From assembly GCA_014529385.2 (NCBI GenBank), contig CM043952.1, positions 56,582,619 through 56,646,618 of the forward strand: a stretch of 64,000 nucleotides of DNA. Reading direction: 5' to 3'. Positions 35,504-47,617 of this stretch are shown piece by piece. This DNA is from Adiantum capillus-veneris (lineage: Eukaryota > Streptophyta > Polypodiopsida > Polypodiales > Pteridaceae). Numbering within the stretch: position 1 is the first letter of the stretch; each line of letters begins with the position of its first letter. Both the position numbers and the translations under genes were made by a program. The notes under the pieces are model-generated. The model saw only the letters and a list, made by a program, of their open reading frames with translations, searched no databases and was not told the DNA's origin.

Positions 35504-37559
35504 GGAGTGACTCCAAAACGATGAAAGAGAGAGGTGGAACTATTGTAAGGGCCAATTGGGTTAGTCTATAACTCTATGTAGGCTAGGTTGCCTCCTGACG
35601 AGGCAACTCCCACAACCAAGACGATCAAATAGGTTCCACGTAGTGGCCCACTCCTTAGCTAGCTGCTAACCATCGCGAGACCTAAGAAGTCCCTTACGGC
35701 CCCGGTTGCCTAGTACCTCCGCCACCCTGATCATCGTGTGTTGTCGAGATCGACAACTAGGGTCTGTTGAGGAGCAATTGTGGAAGTTGACACCTACTAA
35801 CCCTGCTGCTGCTAAGTCTAAGCTTGAGGCTTACACATTGGAAAAGGTCTTCGACGAGGGCAAGCCTTCATCGAATGCTGGCAACAAATAAAACATTGAT
35901 CGGACAACCCCAAGTACTCAACTTTGTTTGAACCAATTGATACCAACCATTGAAAGTATTATCTTTTTTGAAAGGTACAAGGATCTCAGACCAAAATGAT
36001 GGCTATACGTGCCACTATCGAAGCCACTATCACAAATGTCCTTGAGGACTCAATGAACGAGCCACTATCACAAATGTCCTTGAGAACTCAATGAACGAGC
36101 CAATAAGGTCACCCATCTGAGGAAGCAAGGTGAGGTATTAACGACCCACACAACGGAAGCAGATCAAAACCGAAAGTTCTACCTCCTCACAGGTCTTATC
36201 ACGACAAAGCCAAAACTATTGTCGAGACTCTCAAGTAGGCCGACAAAGCTCCTAGAGCCATCGGACTATCTGAAGAGCACCACATCTTGCCCCTCAAAAT
36301 CTATCTAGTACTAGCCTTGTCCAATGATCTACATGTCAATAAGCTTGCCAACCTCAGCTAGGAAGGAAGCTTGTAGTAAATTTCAAAACACCCACCGACT
36401 GTGGTGAGTGCCAGCTATCCTGCAAATGACAGAGGTCACATATAACCAATTGACCTCTACCACAAGGCTTGCTCTCTCTTCCAATAAAAGACTCCACATG
36501 GACCGGGGGGCTTCTACAAAGTCTCTGTGGAATATGTGGGAGTAACTTTGTAACATTACATGAGCAAGTACTCACCCAAGTAGGTGGGAATGTGAGCAAG
36601 AATGAGGGAAAGCAATAGGCGATGCAAGGGCAGAGTTGAGGCAGGGTTTGCGGAAGAGGTGGTGAAGCGGGCGCAATGGGGAGCCAAAGCAACGATGGAC
36701 GGGGAGGCTATGAGAGCAGATTGCATTGGGATACGTGAGTGGTTGCACAGCAAGAACCATGAGCAAGGGGGAAAGGAGGGGCAAGGCAATACCGCAATCT
36801 CTCTACACAAATTCTTCTTTTTCTAATAAGTTTTTCATCTCTTGAAGTTCCATCACTTAAATAGCCTCTACCAATGACTTTCGATTTCTAGCCTTCATGT
36901 CAAACTTGTTTGAGTCGTCAACCTAAGGAGAAAGGCTTGGAGTCGCTCCTAATCTGTCTTCTCAAATGTCCATCTAGCTACACCACTTTATTAGCATATG
37001 TCATAACAAGTTTACCATTTTGCATCAAAGCTTGAAACTTGTCTATGCAAGTAATATGAAGGCAAGAAGCAAAGCTTTATATCCTTTGGAAACTCATCCC
37101 ACTCGAAGGAAGAGGAGAATTAGAGAAAGGCCAGCTTATGAGTTGTCGACTTCTCTTCCATCTACTCTTCTTTCCATAAAATGCCATCACCCATAAGAAA
37201 GCTCTCATACCAATGGCAAGCATAGCAGATGATAAACATGACATAGAGATCAGATCAGACTAACATAAACACCCTTACTTGCCCAATTTGCTACTCTTCG
37301 AGTCTTGGCTCACTAGCACAAACACCCCTTCTTGTCCAATTTGATACTCTTTGCTTCTTCACCTCCCAACCGATCTCAACTATCTACGAACTTGGAAAGT
37401 CTAAGAGTCTTTGTTTCTTACCCCAAAAATAAATCACCTAGAAACTCAATAACCTGTGCCAAGTGTCCTTCAATTGGATCTACACCAGCTGCATCTCCAA
37501 AGATACATAGGGTGAGACACACATGCTTGCACGTATCAGGTTTCACAATTCCAATCGGT
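35504..37559. other. Mostly non-coding stretch
   Basis: No intact gene. 35706-35891 (plus) is a short frame, EEQLWKLTPTNPAAAKSKLE, possibly a gag scrap. A 38-bp tandem duplication (GCCACTATCACAAATGTCC at 36023 and 36061) is present. Nothing else recognised. Confidence 0.4.
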
Positions 37560-37567
37560 ATGTGACC

Positions 37568-37741
37568 CATAGTTACCCAGAACGGGAAATCGGATTGCGG
37601 AACGGGGAACGACAACGGGCACGAAATGACATTCCCTGTTACGGACACTCACGTGTGAAACATGGAACGGGGATTCGGAACAGGAAATTGGAATGAAAAC
37701 GGGGAACGGAGACCTTAAAATTTCCATTCCCTGAAACTATG
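37568..37741. mobile_element. hAT-like MITE, copy 2 (174 bp)
   Basis: Ends CATAGTTACCCAGAACGG and (reverse complement) CATAGTTTCAGGGAATGG. Flanked by ATGTGACC (37560-37567) and ACGTGACC (37742-37749), an 8-bp duplication with one mismatch. Collinear with copy 1, sharing GAAATGACATTCC and ACTCACGT. Confidence 0.8.
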
Positions 37742-37749
37742 ACGTGACC

Positions 37750-39080
37750 GCAACCATAAGTAGTAGATTGCTAACTTATTCCCCTAGTTGCCCAATTGCA
37801 GCTACTTATTCAAAGACGGTTATGCAGCGGTTCTAACTAATCTAATGGATCTGTCTAGGCATCAAATAAGCTAATAATGGTGTGGGACCATGCCTTCCTA
37901 GGATTCCCTAGTTTATAGGTTGGCTTTCAGTCATAGTAGCACGTCCACGTGCACATCAAGCACATGTGCATATAGCATTGGTACACTTGACAGCAAATAA
38001 CATGTGAAGCCCTCTTTGGGGAGGTTTTTCACACACATTGACCTCGCAAAACTTATTATTTAATCATCTATGTGCAAAGCTTATTATTTTTACAAAGCAG
38101 AGCAATTGCAACTTTGGAACTCCAAGCTACGACTTTTTTCACTCTAAACATGAGCTCGTTTGCAAGTAACTAAATTATTGAAATTCAAAAGGTTAGGAAG
38201 GTCTGAACTTACGAGCTACAGAAGGAACTAAAATTATTGAACTCGTGGAACTATAACATATTGCAATTACCACATCTCTAAGCAGTGTATATTTCAGGCC
38301 TTTTGAGATGATTGATACGCGCATTCTATATCTCTTAAAATCTCTCTCAAAGCACAACTAGAAAAGGGCTACATAAGTGAGACAATGGCAACCCCCAGTA
38401 GGACCGTCTTGTTGTTGCTGTTATGAGCACCAGACCCTTCATTCTCTCACCAACAAAAATCAGCAGCCAATGTAAATGTTCCTTGTCAAACATAGTCGAG
38501 ACACTTGTGTCTCATAAAATTTGGATGTCAAGACAGATCTTTGTCGGGGTCATAGGAAAAATGATTAGTTCTATGGACACTAAAGGTTAAAGACTAATTA
38601 ACATGTTATTTTGTTTTCAACAAAAATTTGAAAAGGAACTGAACAACATAGATGAGCCAAATAAAATGAGTCCCTTTTTTAAAGGGTACAAAAACTTAAC
38701 TTAAAAGCCATTCACATCAATGACATGAGACACAGCACAAAAAATTCATTCCTAAACTTGAAACTATTGAAGCAGTAAACTGCAATTCTAGATTATTAGA
38801 ACAAGCTATAAACTAAAACCTACTCAGCCCAATGAGCAAGAGGTGCAGGTTTGTACAAAGTCTGAAGATAGCTCCTGATTAGATTTGACTTCATGAGACC
38901 AACAAAGTGACAGTTAGAATATGCCTATAATATACTTGGTTCTTCCTTTCCACATCTTACTTCATGGTAGCTGACACCCTATAGACAGATTTCAGAGTGA
39001 ACTTGGCAACTTCTACTAGGAAAAAACATCCCGTCAAGATCTTGAACTTTAAACACCCTTATTTTCATATACGATGCTCA
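37750..39080. other. Intergenic and probable 3' region of the hnRNP gene
   Basis: AT-rich, no ORF of note. The hnRNP transcript is on the minus strand, so its 3' untranslated sequence should lie in the upper part of this interval. No repeat recognised. Confidence 0.5.
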
Positions 39081-39144
39081 GTCATGCTGAATAACACAAT
39101 GCATAGAGGACTTAAATGATAGTACCAAGCAAATAACCACTCAC

Positions 39145-40785
39145 CTCGAGGAGCTTGTCTTCCGGATGCATATGTGCTACTATAATTTGCAGGAGCATCC
39201 TCCCCACTATTGTCGCCTAAACCAAAACCTCCAAATCCTAATCCTCCAAAACTGGTTGAGTTCAGAGAGTCTGTCCCAGCTGATGATTTCCAAGAAGTCT
39301 CCTGATTCACCAAGCTACTGTAAAGATCTCCAAAACCAGCTTCACGAGCCACAGTTGCAGAGTTTGCAGCACCTGCAGAGTATCCGACTCCAGAAAGGCC
39401 AAATCCACTACCACGTCCTCCATAGCCTAGGTTGCCAGAACTGTATCCATCATCTGCACCACCATAGTTGACATTACCAGTGGCAAAGCCAGAACTGTTG
39501 CTGGGAATTTGTGAGGATCCCCACGTCCCTATACCACTACTGTAGCCAGCCATGCTAGCAGCCCCACCATGCCTATAGCCCCCGGCTAAGCTAGGACTAC
39601 CATATCCAGCTGCCCCGCTGCTCCAAGGATTCCTCACAGGTGTCATGCCACCATAACCACCACCTGCAGGACTGCTTCCATAACCACCTCCACTTCCTCC
39701 AAACATGCCGCTGGTAGTAAGTGAGCCATGGCTGGTGCTCCGACCAAAACTTTGAATGGCACCTCCATAGGGACTATTGTAAGCAGCACTCATTGCGCCA
39801 CTAAAGCTCCGACTACTACTATAACCTACAGGTCCATACGGTGAATAATTGATCCCAGGAGAAGGATTGTACCTATTGTCCATTCTATGTCCAAACGGTC
39901 CTATTGGGCTCGAATTGAACTGCCCATAACCACTGCCATAAGGTCCACCTCCCCTTAAGACAGAGCCCAATGCATTCCCGGTACTGCGAACAGGGCTAGG
40001 AGACATTTCCTTGGGTATTGCTCGTTTCACTTCCACCATCTTCCCCTTCAGTTCATGAAATGAAGTGTGCAATACTCTGTCTACTGCATCTTCAGAATCA
40101 TATGTTATGAAACCAAATCCACGTGGCCTCTGAGTGCCATGATCATACATCACTACTACATCTGTGATGGCACCAAACTGATCGAAATATTTTCTAAAAT
40201 CATTCTCTGTTACAGTAGCTGCTAAACCACCCACAAATATTTTTTTGGTTCTGGCTTGATGTACAGGAGCAAGGCCAGCATTGCTATTTCTGGTGGCATT
40301 TTGTTGTTCTTCACGAGGTACCGCCTTTTTGGCTTCCACCTAAACAAGAATCAAGCAGAAGCTGCTCTACTTTTAATGAGAAAAAGCTGCAAAATGAGCA
40401 AAAACACTCAACCACATCACAACCCACAGATGCTTTCATGGATACAAGCATTAATGCAAGGAGGTGAGCTATAAGCAAACACAGATGCTGTCATCACAGG
40501 ATGCTGTCATCTACATGTAACATGCATACTAAGCTACCTCGGAAAACAGAAAAAAATCAATACCTGACGTCCATCAATGTTGTGCTTATCTTGTACAACT
40601 CTATCTGCAACTACTGGGTCTGCAAAGACAACAAATCCAAAGCCTCTGGCTCTTCCAGTAACCCTATCCTTCATAATCACCGCTTCGACAACCTCACCAT
40701 AAGCTTTAAAGTAGTTCTTGAGCTTCTCCTCCGTTGTCTCCCAGGAGATGCCGCCAATGAAGAGCTTACCCACATCAGACTCCAT
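39145..40785 (-). CDS. hnRNP with two RRMs and a Gly/Ser-rich tail (plant RNP1/hnRNP A/B-like)
   Basis: Exon 1 is 40785-40564 (74 codons), the intron 40563-40340 (GTATTG donor, GTTTAG acceptor, phase 0), and exon 2 is 40339-39145. The ATG at 40785 gives MESDVGKLFIGGISWETTEE, the usual start of this plant family; an upstream TTG is not needed. RRM1 has RNP2 LFIGGI (residues 8-13) and RNP1 RGFGFVVF (47-54). RRM2 has RNP2 IFVGGL (108-113) and RNP1 RGFGFITY (147-154), then KRAIPKEMSPSP. Residues from about 175 to 470 are Gly/Ser/Tyr-rich with many GGYG/SSG repeats, the low-complexity tail expected of hnRNPs. A GTGAGT donor follows RQAPRG at 39145. The last exon is small; one candidate acceptor (39087) would add only a residue before TGA at 39082. 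Binds nuclear RNA for processing or export by family knowledge. No lesions seen; likely functional. Confidence 0.92.
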
Positions 40786-41341
40786 CTCCAAGATGCTCTA
40801 GATGGAAAGAATATGCTCTAGATCTGAGAGCATGTAATGGATCGACAGATCTCTCCCGTTAACTACACAGATGAGGTAAAGCACTGTACAAGTTTTTATC
40901 TTGAACTCAAATGCAAGCGCAAGGAGAAAAGCTAAGTCTCAAAAAATTAGAAACGTATCAATGGCAACCTCGATCTTGGAGGATAAGTGTAGTGAAGGGA
41001 TCTGAAAGAGTGTGAAGTTCCAATGGCGATGGTGATCTTGAGATCGCAAGCAGCTCCCGTGTTAAAGAAGCAATGGAGCTCCAATGCGGACCTCGATCTT
41101 GAGTCTCCGTGCAGGCATGTATCATGTAGGAGGTCCGGTAGAGGAGGGAACCGAAACGTGAGTGAATGCTCAGGATGATGGATGAAGATGATATTGAAGG
41201 CATACGTGAGCGAGAAAAAAGAGAGAACCTTGAGCAATAATTTTGCCATGGCCATTTAAAAGCTCAAAGAGTGCTGCCAACTGGACGCAATTGAAAACAA
41301 TTCAAATAACGAAATATGTGAAGAGCACCACTCCTAGTAGG

Positions 41342-41379
<38 letters not shown>

Positions 41380-41779
41380 GGAGGGGGCCGATTTTTTTAA
41401 CCTCACTCGAACGATCCCCAGAGACCTCAAAGCTCCAATGACTCTTGAACTCTTAATAAGGAAAATAGAGTGAGAGAAAGAGAGAGCGAAAGGTTCAGAT
41501 TGAACCGGCGGAAGACACAAGGTTTCCTAAATGTGTCGCCGCCTAGTATGAATAGTGTGGAGGAGGAAAAGTGAAAAAGTGAAGGGGGCTGAGAGAGGCC
41601 ATCAACTCTTCCGGGGGGGGGGGGGGAGTCGGAAGAAAAATGGAGGGCTCGACGGAAGAGTGCCTCAACTCCAGCCAATTAAATTTTGCCATGGAGGAAG
41701 AACGCCCCTTTGCTTTTTTCTTCTGCCGCCTAGTGTGAACCCACCCTTAGATACACTTGTAGCTTGAATGTATAAATTT
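40786..41779 (-). promoter_or_regulatory. Upstream region of the hnRNP gene
   Basis: Contains a pure (GA)n tract at 41345-41375, further GA-rich text at 41468-41488 and a run of G at 41615-41627. GA/CT tracts are common in plant core promoters and 5' untranslated regions. TTTAAAT on the minus strand near 41260 is a possible TATA-like box. The open frame on the minus strand at 41255-40947 (MAMAKLLLKVLSFFSLTYAF) has no family resemblance and is not called. Confidence 0.4.
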
Positions 41780-42275
41780 AAACTTTGTTTTGAGTATGAG
41801 TTATTATTCATTGGAGGGAAAGAAGATAGAGAAGCATCATGCATTGAGGAAGCTTTATATATAGAAGACATGTCATTTCCAAACTTAACACTTGAAACAA
41901 AAGTAGACAAAGCACAACACAACAAATAACAAAGAAAAACTTGCTTTTTTTTATTATTAGAATCAAGCAGGGAAAGTTCAATTGTACAAATAACTGGTGA
42001 AGGAGGGTTATTCTTTTCTCCCAATAGCAACACGTGCGGACTATTGGTTTCAATCGTCCAACTATTGTGGTTGTAGTTATGGTATAATGAAGGACCCAAC
42101 CCACGCAACCACTCTTGGCTTAGAACAATATCCACCCTATCCATGCTCATTAGTTCAAAATCAAATGGCATATTTTGCTCTTGCGCTTCAAAGGGAACAT
42201 CATTAGCTTTAATATCACATACCTCAATGTCATGCACATTAATGAATGCTACCTTGTAATGATGTGAGATGGGGC
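41780..42275 (-). pseudogene. Gypsy protease fragment (minus)
   Basis: Minus strand: HHYKVAFINVHDIEV, then FDFELMSMDRVDIVLSQEWL and RGLGPSLYHNY, matching the C-terminal half of plant gypsy RVP_2 proteases (DVVLGxQWLRxLGP). A PPSP linker follows. The active-site half and the polymerase are absent. The right end meets the LTR of element E near 42275, and the left end fades near 41780. Confidence 0.65.
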
Positions 42276-42279
42276 ATGT

Positions 42280-42908
42280 GGCTGTTAACCCTCGCGGCTC
42301 ACGGACACCCTATCACCTACGACAGATGCCGTATTATTTGTTTGGTAGAGCCAAGGACCGAGCTTGTCGGTCCAATAGGAAAAGGGTAAGAGTGATTGCC
42401 GATAAGAGGCGCACTCTAACTGGAACCTTCAAGGGTTAGTTGGCTAAGCATGGGCGCCCAAGTATGAATGGGCGAGCTCATATAAAAGTCACCTAAACCT
42501 AAAAAAACACTCATTCTCTCATTTGTGCAATTGAAGAGTGCTCTTCCTCCATCTCCATCTTCTTCTTCTTCTTCATTTCCTTATGTGTGTGTGTGCGTGA
42601 GAGAGAGAGAGAGAGAGAGTGTGTGTGTGTGTGTGTGTGAGTGAGAGAGAGAGTGTGTGTGTGCGATCGAGCATTGCGACGACGGCACGGCGGCGGCGAG
42701 GCGATTGAGTGCAGCATGGTGGTAGCTCCTTCTTCTTCGCAGCGAAAGAATCCTTCACGAAGACGAGCGTAGGGCGGTGACTCATGAGTGACACACCCTT
42801 GCTCTCTTGAGCTTGCTAGATTAGTCTGGTTGTGTGCTTGCCGCCATTTGTGGCTCGCACACATGTACGGCAAGTCTCTTGCATTGACATGTGCGACAGA
42901 CGCGCACA
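42280..42908 (+). repeat. 5' LTR of element E (left edge approximate)
   Basis: The right end is fixed by CACA just before TTTT and the tRNA-Asp-type primer site. A TATA box, CATATAAAAG, lies at about 42478-42487, followed by a CTTCTTCTTCTTC leader and a GA/GT microsatellite (42598-42662). The left edge is placed where the gypsy protease fragment ends. No 3' partner found. Confidence 0.6.
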
Positions 42909-42912
42909 TTTT

Positions 42913-42930
42913 TGGCGCCACTGTCGGGGA
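42913..42930 (+). promoter_or_regulatory. Primer-binding site of element E (tRNA-Asp type)
   Basis: TGGCGCCACTGTCGGGGA, preceded by TTTT, closely matches the TGGCGCCGTTGCCGGGGA primer site of Athila/Tat-type plant gypsy elements. Confidence 0.8.
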
Positions 42931-43574
42931 AATGCCCTGCATTAAGCTTGAGTAGCACTCTATGTTGCTTTGTGATGCATTTTGAAATGTAGGAAAGGTA
43001 GAGAAGGAAGGTGTGTGTGTTGAGAAGGAGTTTGTTTTGTTGCAGTGTATTGTTTTCTTAATAAAGTGTTGAAAGGTGCTGTGTTTTCTCTGCGATAAGG
43101 TGTTAGACTTAGGTAGTAGATCCATAATGTTAGTTCTGTGTAAAGTACAGTAAGTAGATATGCTAGCTAATGAGTTGCTATAGTACTGTGTTAGTATGTA
43201 ACAGTAGCTCTATTAGTTGTAAGTAGGTAGGTTAGGTGTGTGTGTGCTCGCGAGTGCAGCGCGATCGCGGCAACCTTATTCAAAAATAAAAATTAAAAAA
43301 AATAAAAATTTTAAAGGTAGAACCGGGATCGAGAATATTCCTCGGGTTCAAGCCCAAGCCCACGCTCAGGCTCAGGCCTCAGTCACCCTTTAGAATTACT
43401 TATTTTAGCTTCACATCTAAGTAAAATCGACCTTTTTATGGACCATCAGAGCTTCGAGTAATCGAACGTTTGTTGTAAAGCACACCACGACCCCCTGAGT
43501 GATACGCTCAGTTCGAGCTATCACACGCTTTAATCCAAAAACTGGTCATTAAAAACTATTAAAAAACATCAAAA

Positions 43575-46008
43575 ATGAGTGAAAACGGGATGCAAAACGC
43601 CCAAAAAATCAAGCGGTTAACCTTCGAGGATATTCACTGACGCTTGTAGGGTCTGCGCTTTGGTCGTGTGCTAGAGGCCGAGCAACTAGCGAGCATTTCG
43701 ACTTATGCAAGTTCTCAATATCCACCTACTTTAGGTTCCGAGCCCTCGGTGGGAACCCAAGGTAGTACCACTCACGACCCGCATATAGCGTCTAGTGACT
43801 CTTCCTCTGACTACGACGTCATGGAGGGTTACCCAATCCCTAATCCTGATAGCTCAAGCCAAGACATGCATGCCATGTGCCCACGGTCCGGGCCGAGCGT
43901 GCTTAGCCGCTTGAAGGAAACCTTTAGTAGAGCCACTTGCATCGAAAATGGAGCTAACGATGTAAATGAGGGGGGTGGGGAAGTAAATTCGCCATTCATG
44001 ACCAACGTAGACCCCATGCTCTTAGAGAGTGTACACGTGAATACTCCATTCACTGCACCCCCTGACTCTTCAGAGCTATTCCCCTCCGAGGTTATATTAC
44101 CTGATGGTAGAAGCCTTGCCAAAGTACAAGAAGTTGAGCGGTATATCATCGCGGCTAGGGAAAGGAAATTGAGAGCTTATGCAAGGTGGAGCAACGAAGA
44201 GAGTTAAAAGGGAAAGCTCCTATGTCAATATCCTTGCTAGTAGAGCAATCAAGTGCGCCTGAATTAGCGACCACTAATGGTCAACCCATAGAGAGCCACA
44301 TTGCATCTAGTTCAAAAGACACCCCTAGCACCTCAATCCTAGATGGAGCGTTCTTAAATGAGAATTGGGAGTACGAACTACAAACGGAAACTCTAGTTGA
44401 CCTATGCACAGGTCACACCTATCACGTGGATTGGTTAGATGTCCTACAATTCACAATGGGGGCTACTAGTGTAGAGGATCAACAACAAAGAGTTTGTGAG
44501 GTCATCCATAGGGTTATTGAGCTAGAGAGACAGAACAAGGGAATCCACATGCCTTCAATGGGTCTCATGAGATTCTTGGATACAGGGAAGGCTAAACAAC
44601 CAACCTTATCGCAAATGGAGACTCCCTCGGTAAGTCCGATGGATCCTCCATATGTTGTTTCATCAGGGGTCTCGGTGCAATCTGAGCCCACAAGTGATAG
44701 CTTTACTTTTCCAAGTCTAGCTCATCTTTCCCTTGATGACACCACGGCTACCATACCTACCCCAATGATGGGCATGCCAAGAAACACACCATGGACCTCA
44801 TTTCTTAGTAAAGCACCGCTACATGGTAGCTCAATGCCTGCAACAGTACCTACAAGTGTGTATCAATCGTATACACCTATAGGTCCTCGTACTCATGTAG
44901 TTCCTATCCCTCCCATTGTTTCAAAAACCTATGCTCCACAACCACAACACCCAAGTTCTTATTTCCATGGGACCATAACGGCTAGCATTAGCATGTTACA
45001 TCCAACATCTGCTACACATAGGCCCACACATATGAGCTTTGGGCCGCCACATGGCACAACACCGTACCAAATGTGAAACCCAAGGGCTTACTACACGCCA
45101 AGCCCAATGCCAATACCTACTCCACATGTAGTCTTTGGAGCGCCTTCACCCACGGTGCATGCTCACTTAGGTGACTTGGCAACATTTGCTCAAGCTATCG
45201 GTCTATCTATTGCCGAGAATATGCGTAACACGCTTGATAGAGAACCTAGAAGTAAGGCAGTACAAATAGCTAATCTCACACAAAAATTAAGTGGAAATGG
45301 GGATGTGAGAAAGCATATCGAAGTATTTGAACAAATATGCGATTCTCTAGGAGAACACAATGACCTGCATAAGATTAATGCTTTAAGCCTAACCTTAAGT
45401 GGGAAGGCTGGGGATTGGTATAGAACCCTAAGGGTGGAAGAAAAAACGATTTACCCTACTCTTAGGAGATTGTTCTTGAAAGAATACATACGAGAGGGAG
45501 TGCTTTGGGGTGTAGCCTCTCAGCTCCAGAAAGCCCAACCAGAGGAAGGAGAGTCGGTGAGAGACTTTATTAGTCGCTTGAAGCATTTGAATTCTCGTTG
45601 TAATCCAAATGATCGCTTTAATAATAATCAATTGCTTGATAGATTCATTAGGGGATTACGACATGAGGATATCTACAATCACCTAGTCATTAGAGGTATC
45701 ACCACTTGGAAAGCAATCACCACCAATGTGATCCATTTGGAGGATAATTTAACGATTCAAGGAGAAAGAGTGTCTGTTAAGCCTAAATCTATTAGCTCGC
45801 AAGCATCGGGGCATTAGCCAATGACCCTAAAGCCTATTGCTAAGGAGCCAAAGATATCTGAGATGACTTTAGCAGATCTCACCAAGGCCATTCAAGAGAT
45901 TCTTAGAGACAATCATGCTCAGCAAAACAATCATATGTATCCAAGAAGGGAGCAACAATGGTGCTTAGTATGCTATGGTCCTCATAGTAGCAGTGAATGC
46001 CCTACTTT
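43575..46008 (+). pseudogene. Element E gag, first part (interrupted by Copia-2)
   Basis: ATG at 43575 gives MSENGMQNAQKIKRLTFEDI. Two early stops and a frame change near 44190 follow, then a long Ser/Pro/Thr-rich N-terminal half (43700-45060). The gag core is QKLSGNGDVRKHIEVFEQIC, LSGKAGDWYRTL, EGESVRDFISRLKHLNSRCN and LLDRFIRGLRHEDIYNHL (45280-45690). The C-terminal CLVCYGPHSSSEC (45962-46000) is the first zinc knuckle. Coding stops at 46008 where Copia-2 is inserted and resumes at 51193. The element is likely of Tat/Athila affinity from its primer site. The gag core is open for 236 codons (45107-45817), so decay is moderate. Confidence 0.75.
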
Positions 46009-46235
46009 TGTTACCAAATACATGTGGTAGTGATGTGTGTGAACACACTAGGACCGCCGGGGCATTTTTTCCCTCTTTAGGAGGTTTTTTCCCCTGTGCC
46101 TTGTATATACGCCCATCACTCTAGGGCTATCCATCTTTCCATTGCACACTAAGTAACACACTCTCTATTGTGTGCCTCGAGCTTCCTTCGTCTTCTCCAA
46201 GCTGTGTGTGTTTCTCTGCAACCCTAATTCCAACA
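46009..46235 (+). repeat. 5' LTR of Copia-2
   Basis: TGTTACCAAATACATG to ...AATTCCAACA, 227 bp. A TGTATATACG box lies at about 46102. Confidence 0.95.
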
Positions 46236-46237
46236 AT

Positions 46238-46249
46238 TGGTATCAAAGC
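46238..46249 (+). promoter_or_regulatory. Primer-binding site of Copia-2 (tRNA-iMet)
   Basis: TGGTATCAAAGC two bases after the LTR; one mismatch to the initiator tRNA-Met complement. Confidence 0.9.
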
Positions 46250-46597
46250 AGGTCACGTCCTCTCGGGCTTAGTCGCCAACTGCTCCAGTACACGCATGCT
46301 AACTTTCTCCGATTTCAGTAAGCTTTGGCGAGCGTTCGTAGGTCGACAAATATTTTGGGCGAGCTCGAAGAGCTCGGTCTGCTTAGAATTTTGATTTGGG
46401 CTCATTTCGGGCTCCGTTTCCACTACAGGCAGTACTGCACATGCTATTTTGTCATTTTGTGCAGAATTTTTGTCAGTGCCAATTCCTGCATAATAGGTGC
46501 TTTATAGTCTTCTACGGTTTGTGCTATATAGCACAGGTTGTTCCCACTCCGTTTCTCCTATTTTCGGGTAGTTTTCACATCAGGTGCAGCATTTACC

Positions 46598-47617
46598 ATG
46601 GCTGACAACAACAACACAGATGTGTTCAAGATGTTTGTTGCTGAGGACAGGTTGGATGGGGACAACTACCCTATGTGGGCTTATATGATGCAACATGTTC
46701 TTGTGTCAAAAGGTGTCTGGAACATTGTGCAGGGCATTGATGTACGTCCTGGTTTTGAGGATGTAGGCGATGTTGAGGATGTTGCAGGTCTTGTTGCAAG
46801 GATTGCAGCTGTTAGAGTTGTTTTGCCTATGGCAGAACAAGCTCGTTGGGATGTTAAGGATGCGCAAGCTCATGCATTGATTGCGTTTTCTGTGAAGCGC
46901 ACCATTGTTCCTCACATCCGTTCAGCAAAATTTGCAAAACAGGCTTGGGATATTCTAGCAGGTCTTTATGCAAGCCGCAATGAGGCTATAATTGCTTTGT
47001 TGTGTAAAGAGCTGGAGTCGAAGATTATGCACGAGGAAGATGATATGGACACTTTCCTTGCTAGTGTCAAGGATATCAATGAGCAGCTTATTTTTGCAGG
47101 TGAAGTCATTTCAGACAGTTCCCTTGTGCAGACTGTTCTTGATGCCTTACCAGATTCCTACCAGACTTTTGCTAGTACTTGGAGACTGATGACCCAAGGA
47201 AATCCTGAAGTTGTCAAGTTTGATGCATTATGCACATTACTGTTGCAAGAGTCACTTTCTAGAAAAAACAGGACTAGGCAGCGTGCAGTTAAACAGGCCT
47301 TTATTGCTTCTCAAAGAAAGGGTGGTAACAGTAATGCATCCACTTCTTATGGTTCTGTTGTGAGTGGCAAAAATTATGTTCCTAATGCTTCTGCTGGCAG
47401 TACTTCGTATGGCAATTCTGGTGATAAGGGCAAAAAGAAGATGCGTTGCCATTATTGTAAAGCCAATGATCACTTGATCAAGTCGTGTCCTAAGTTGAAG
47501 GCCAAAGAGGCTAAGAAGAAAGAGGGTGGTTCCACTGCAAATGCTGGTTCCACTACAAATGCAGCCATTGTTGAGTCTTCTGTGAAAGGAGACTGTGCTG
47601 CTGATGTTGATGCATAA
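46598..47617 (+). CDS. Copia-2 gag
   Basis: 339 codons from ATG 46598 (MADNNNTDVFKMFVAEDRLD), chosen because the upstream in-frame text lies in the leader. DGDNYPMWAYMMQHVL and LVQTVLDALPDSYQTF are typical UBN2/copia gag blocks (about residues 20-200). A CCHC knuckle CHYCKANDHLIKSC lies at 47448-47489, then a Lys-rich linker. The TAA at 47615-47617 ends it; Copia-1 has GAA at the same place, so the stop is a private change and the original was one gag-pol frame. Forms the cytoplasmic particle. Confidence 0.85.
   Translation: MADNNNTDVFKMFVAEDRLDGDNYPMWAYMMQHVLVSKGVWNIVQGIDVRPGFEDVGDVEDVAGLVARIAAVRVVLPMAEQARWDVKDAQAHALIAFSVKRTIVPHIRSAKFAKQAWDILAGLYASRNEAIIALLCKELESKIMHEEDDMDTFLASVKDINEQLIFAGEVISDSSLVQTVLDALPDSYQTFASTWRLMTQGNPEVVKFDALCTLLLQESLSRKNRTRQRAVKQAFIASQRKGGNSNASTSYGSVVSGKNYVPNASAGSTSYGNSGDKGKKKMRCHYCKANDHLIKSCPKLKAKEAKKKEGGSTANAGSTTNAAIVESSVKGDCAADVDA

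Noticed and set aside
36354-36810. Overlapping open frames on both strands
   Set aside because: No motif, biased composition from a GC-rich patch, and neither strand has convincing splice or promoter context.
40947-41255. 102-codon minus-strand frame with a signal-peptide-like start
   Set aside because: Lies in the upstream region of the hnRNP gene, resembles no family and has low-information composition. Hydrophobic start probably chance.
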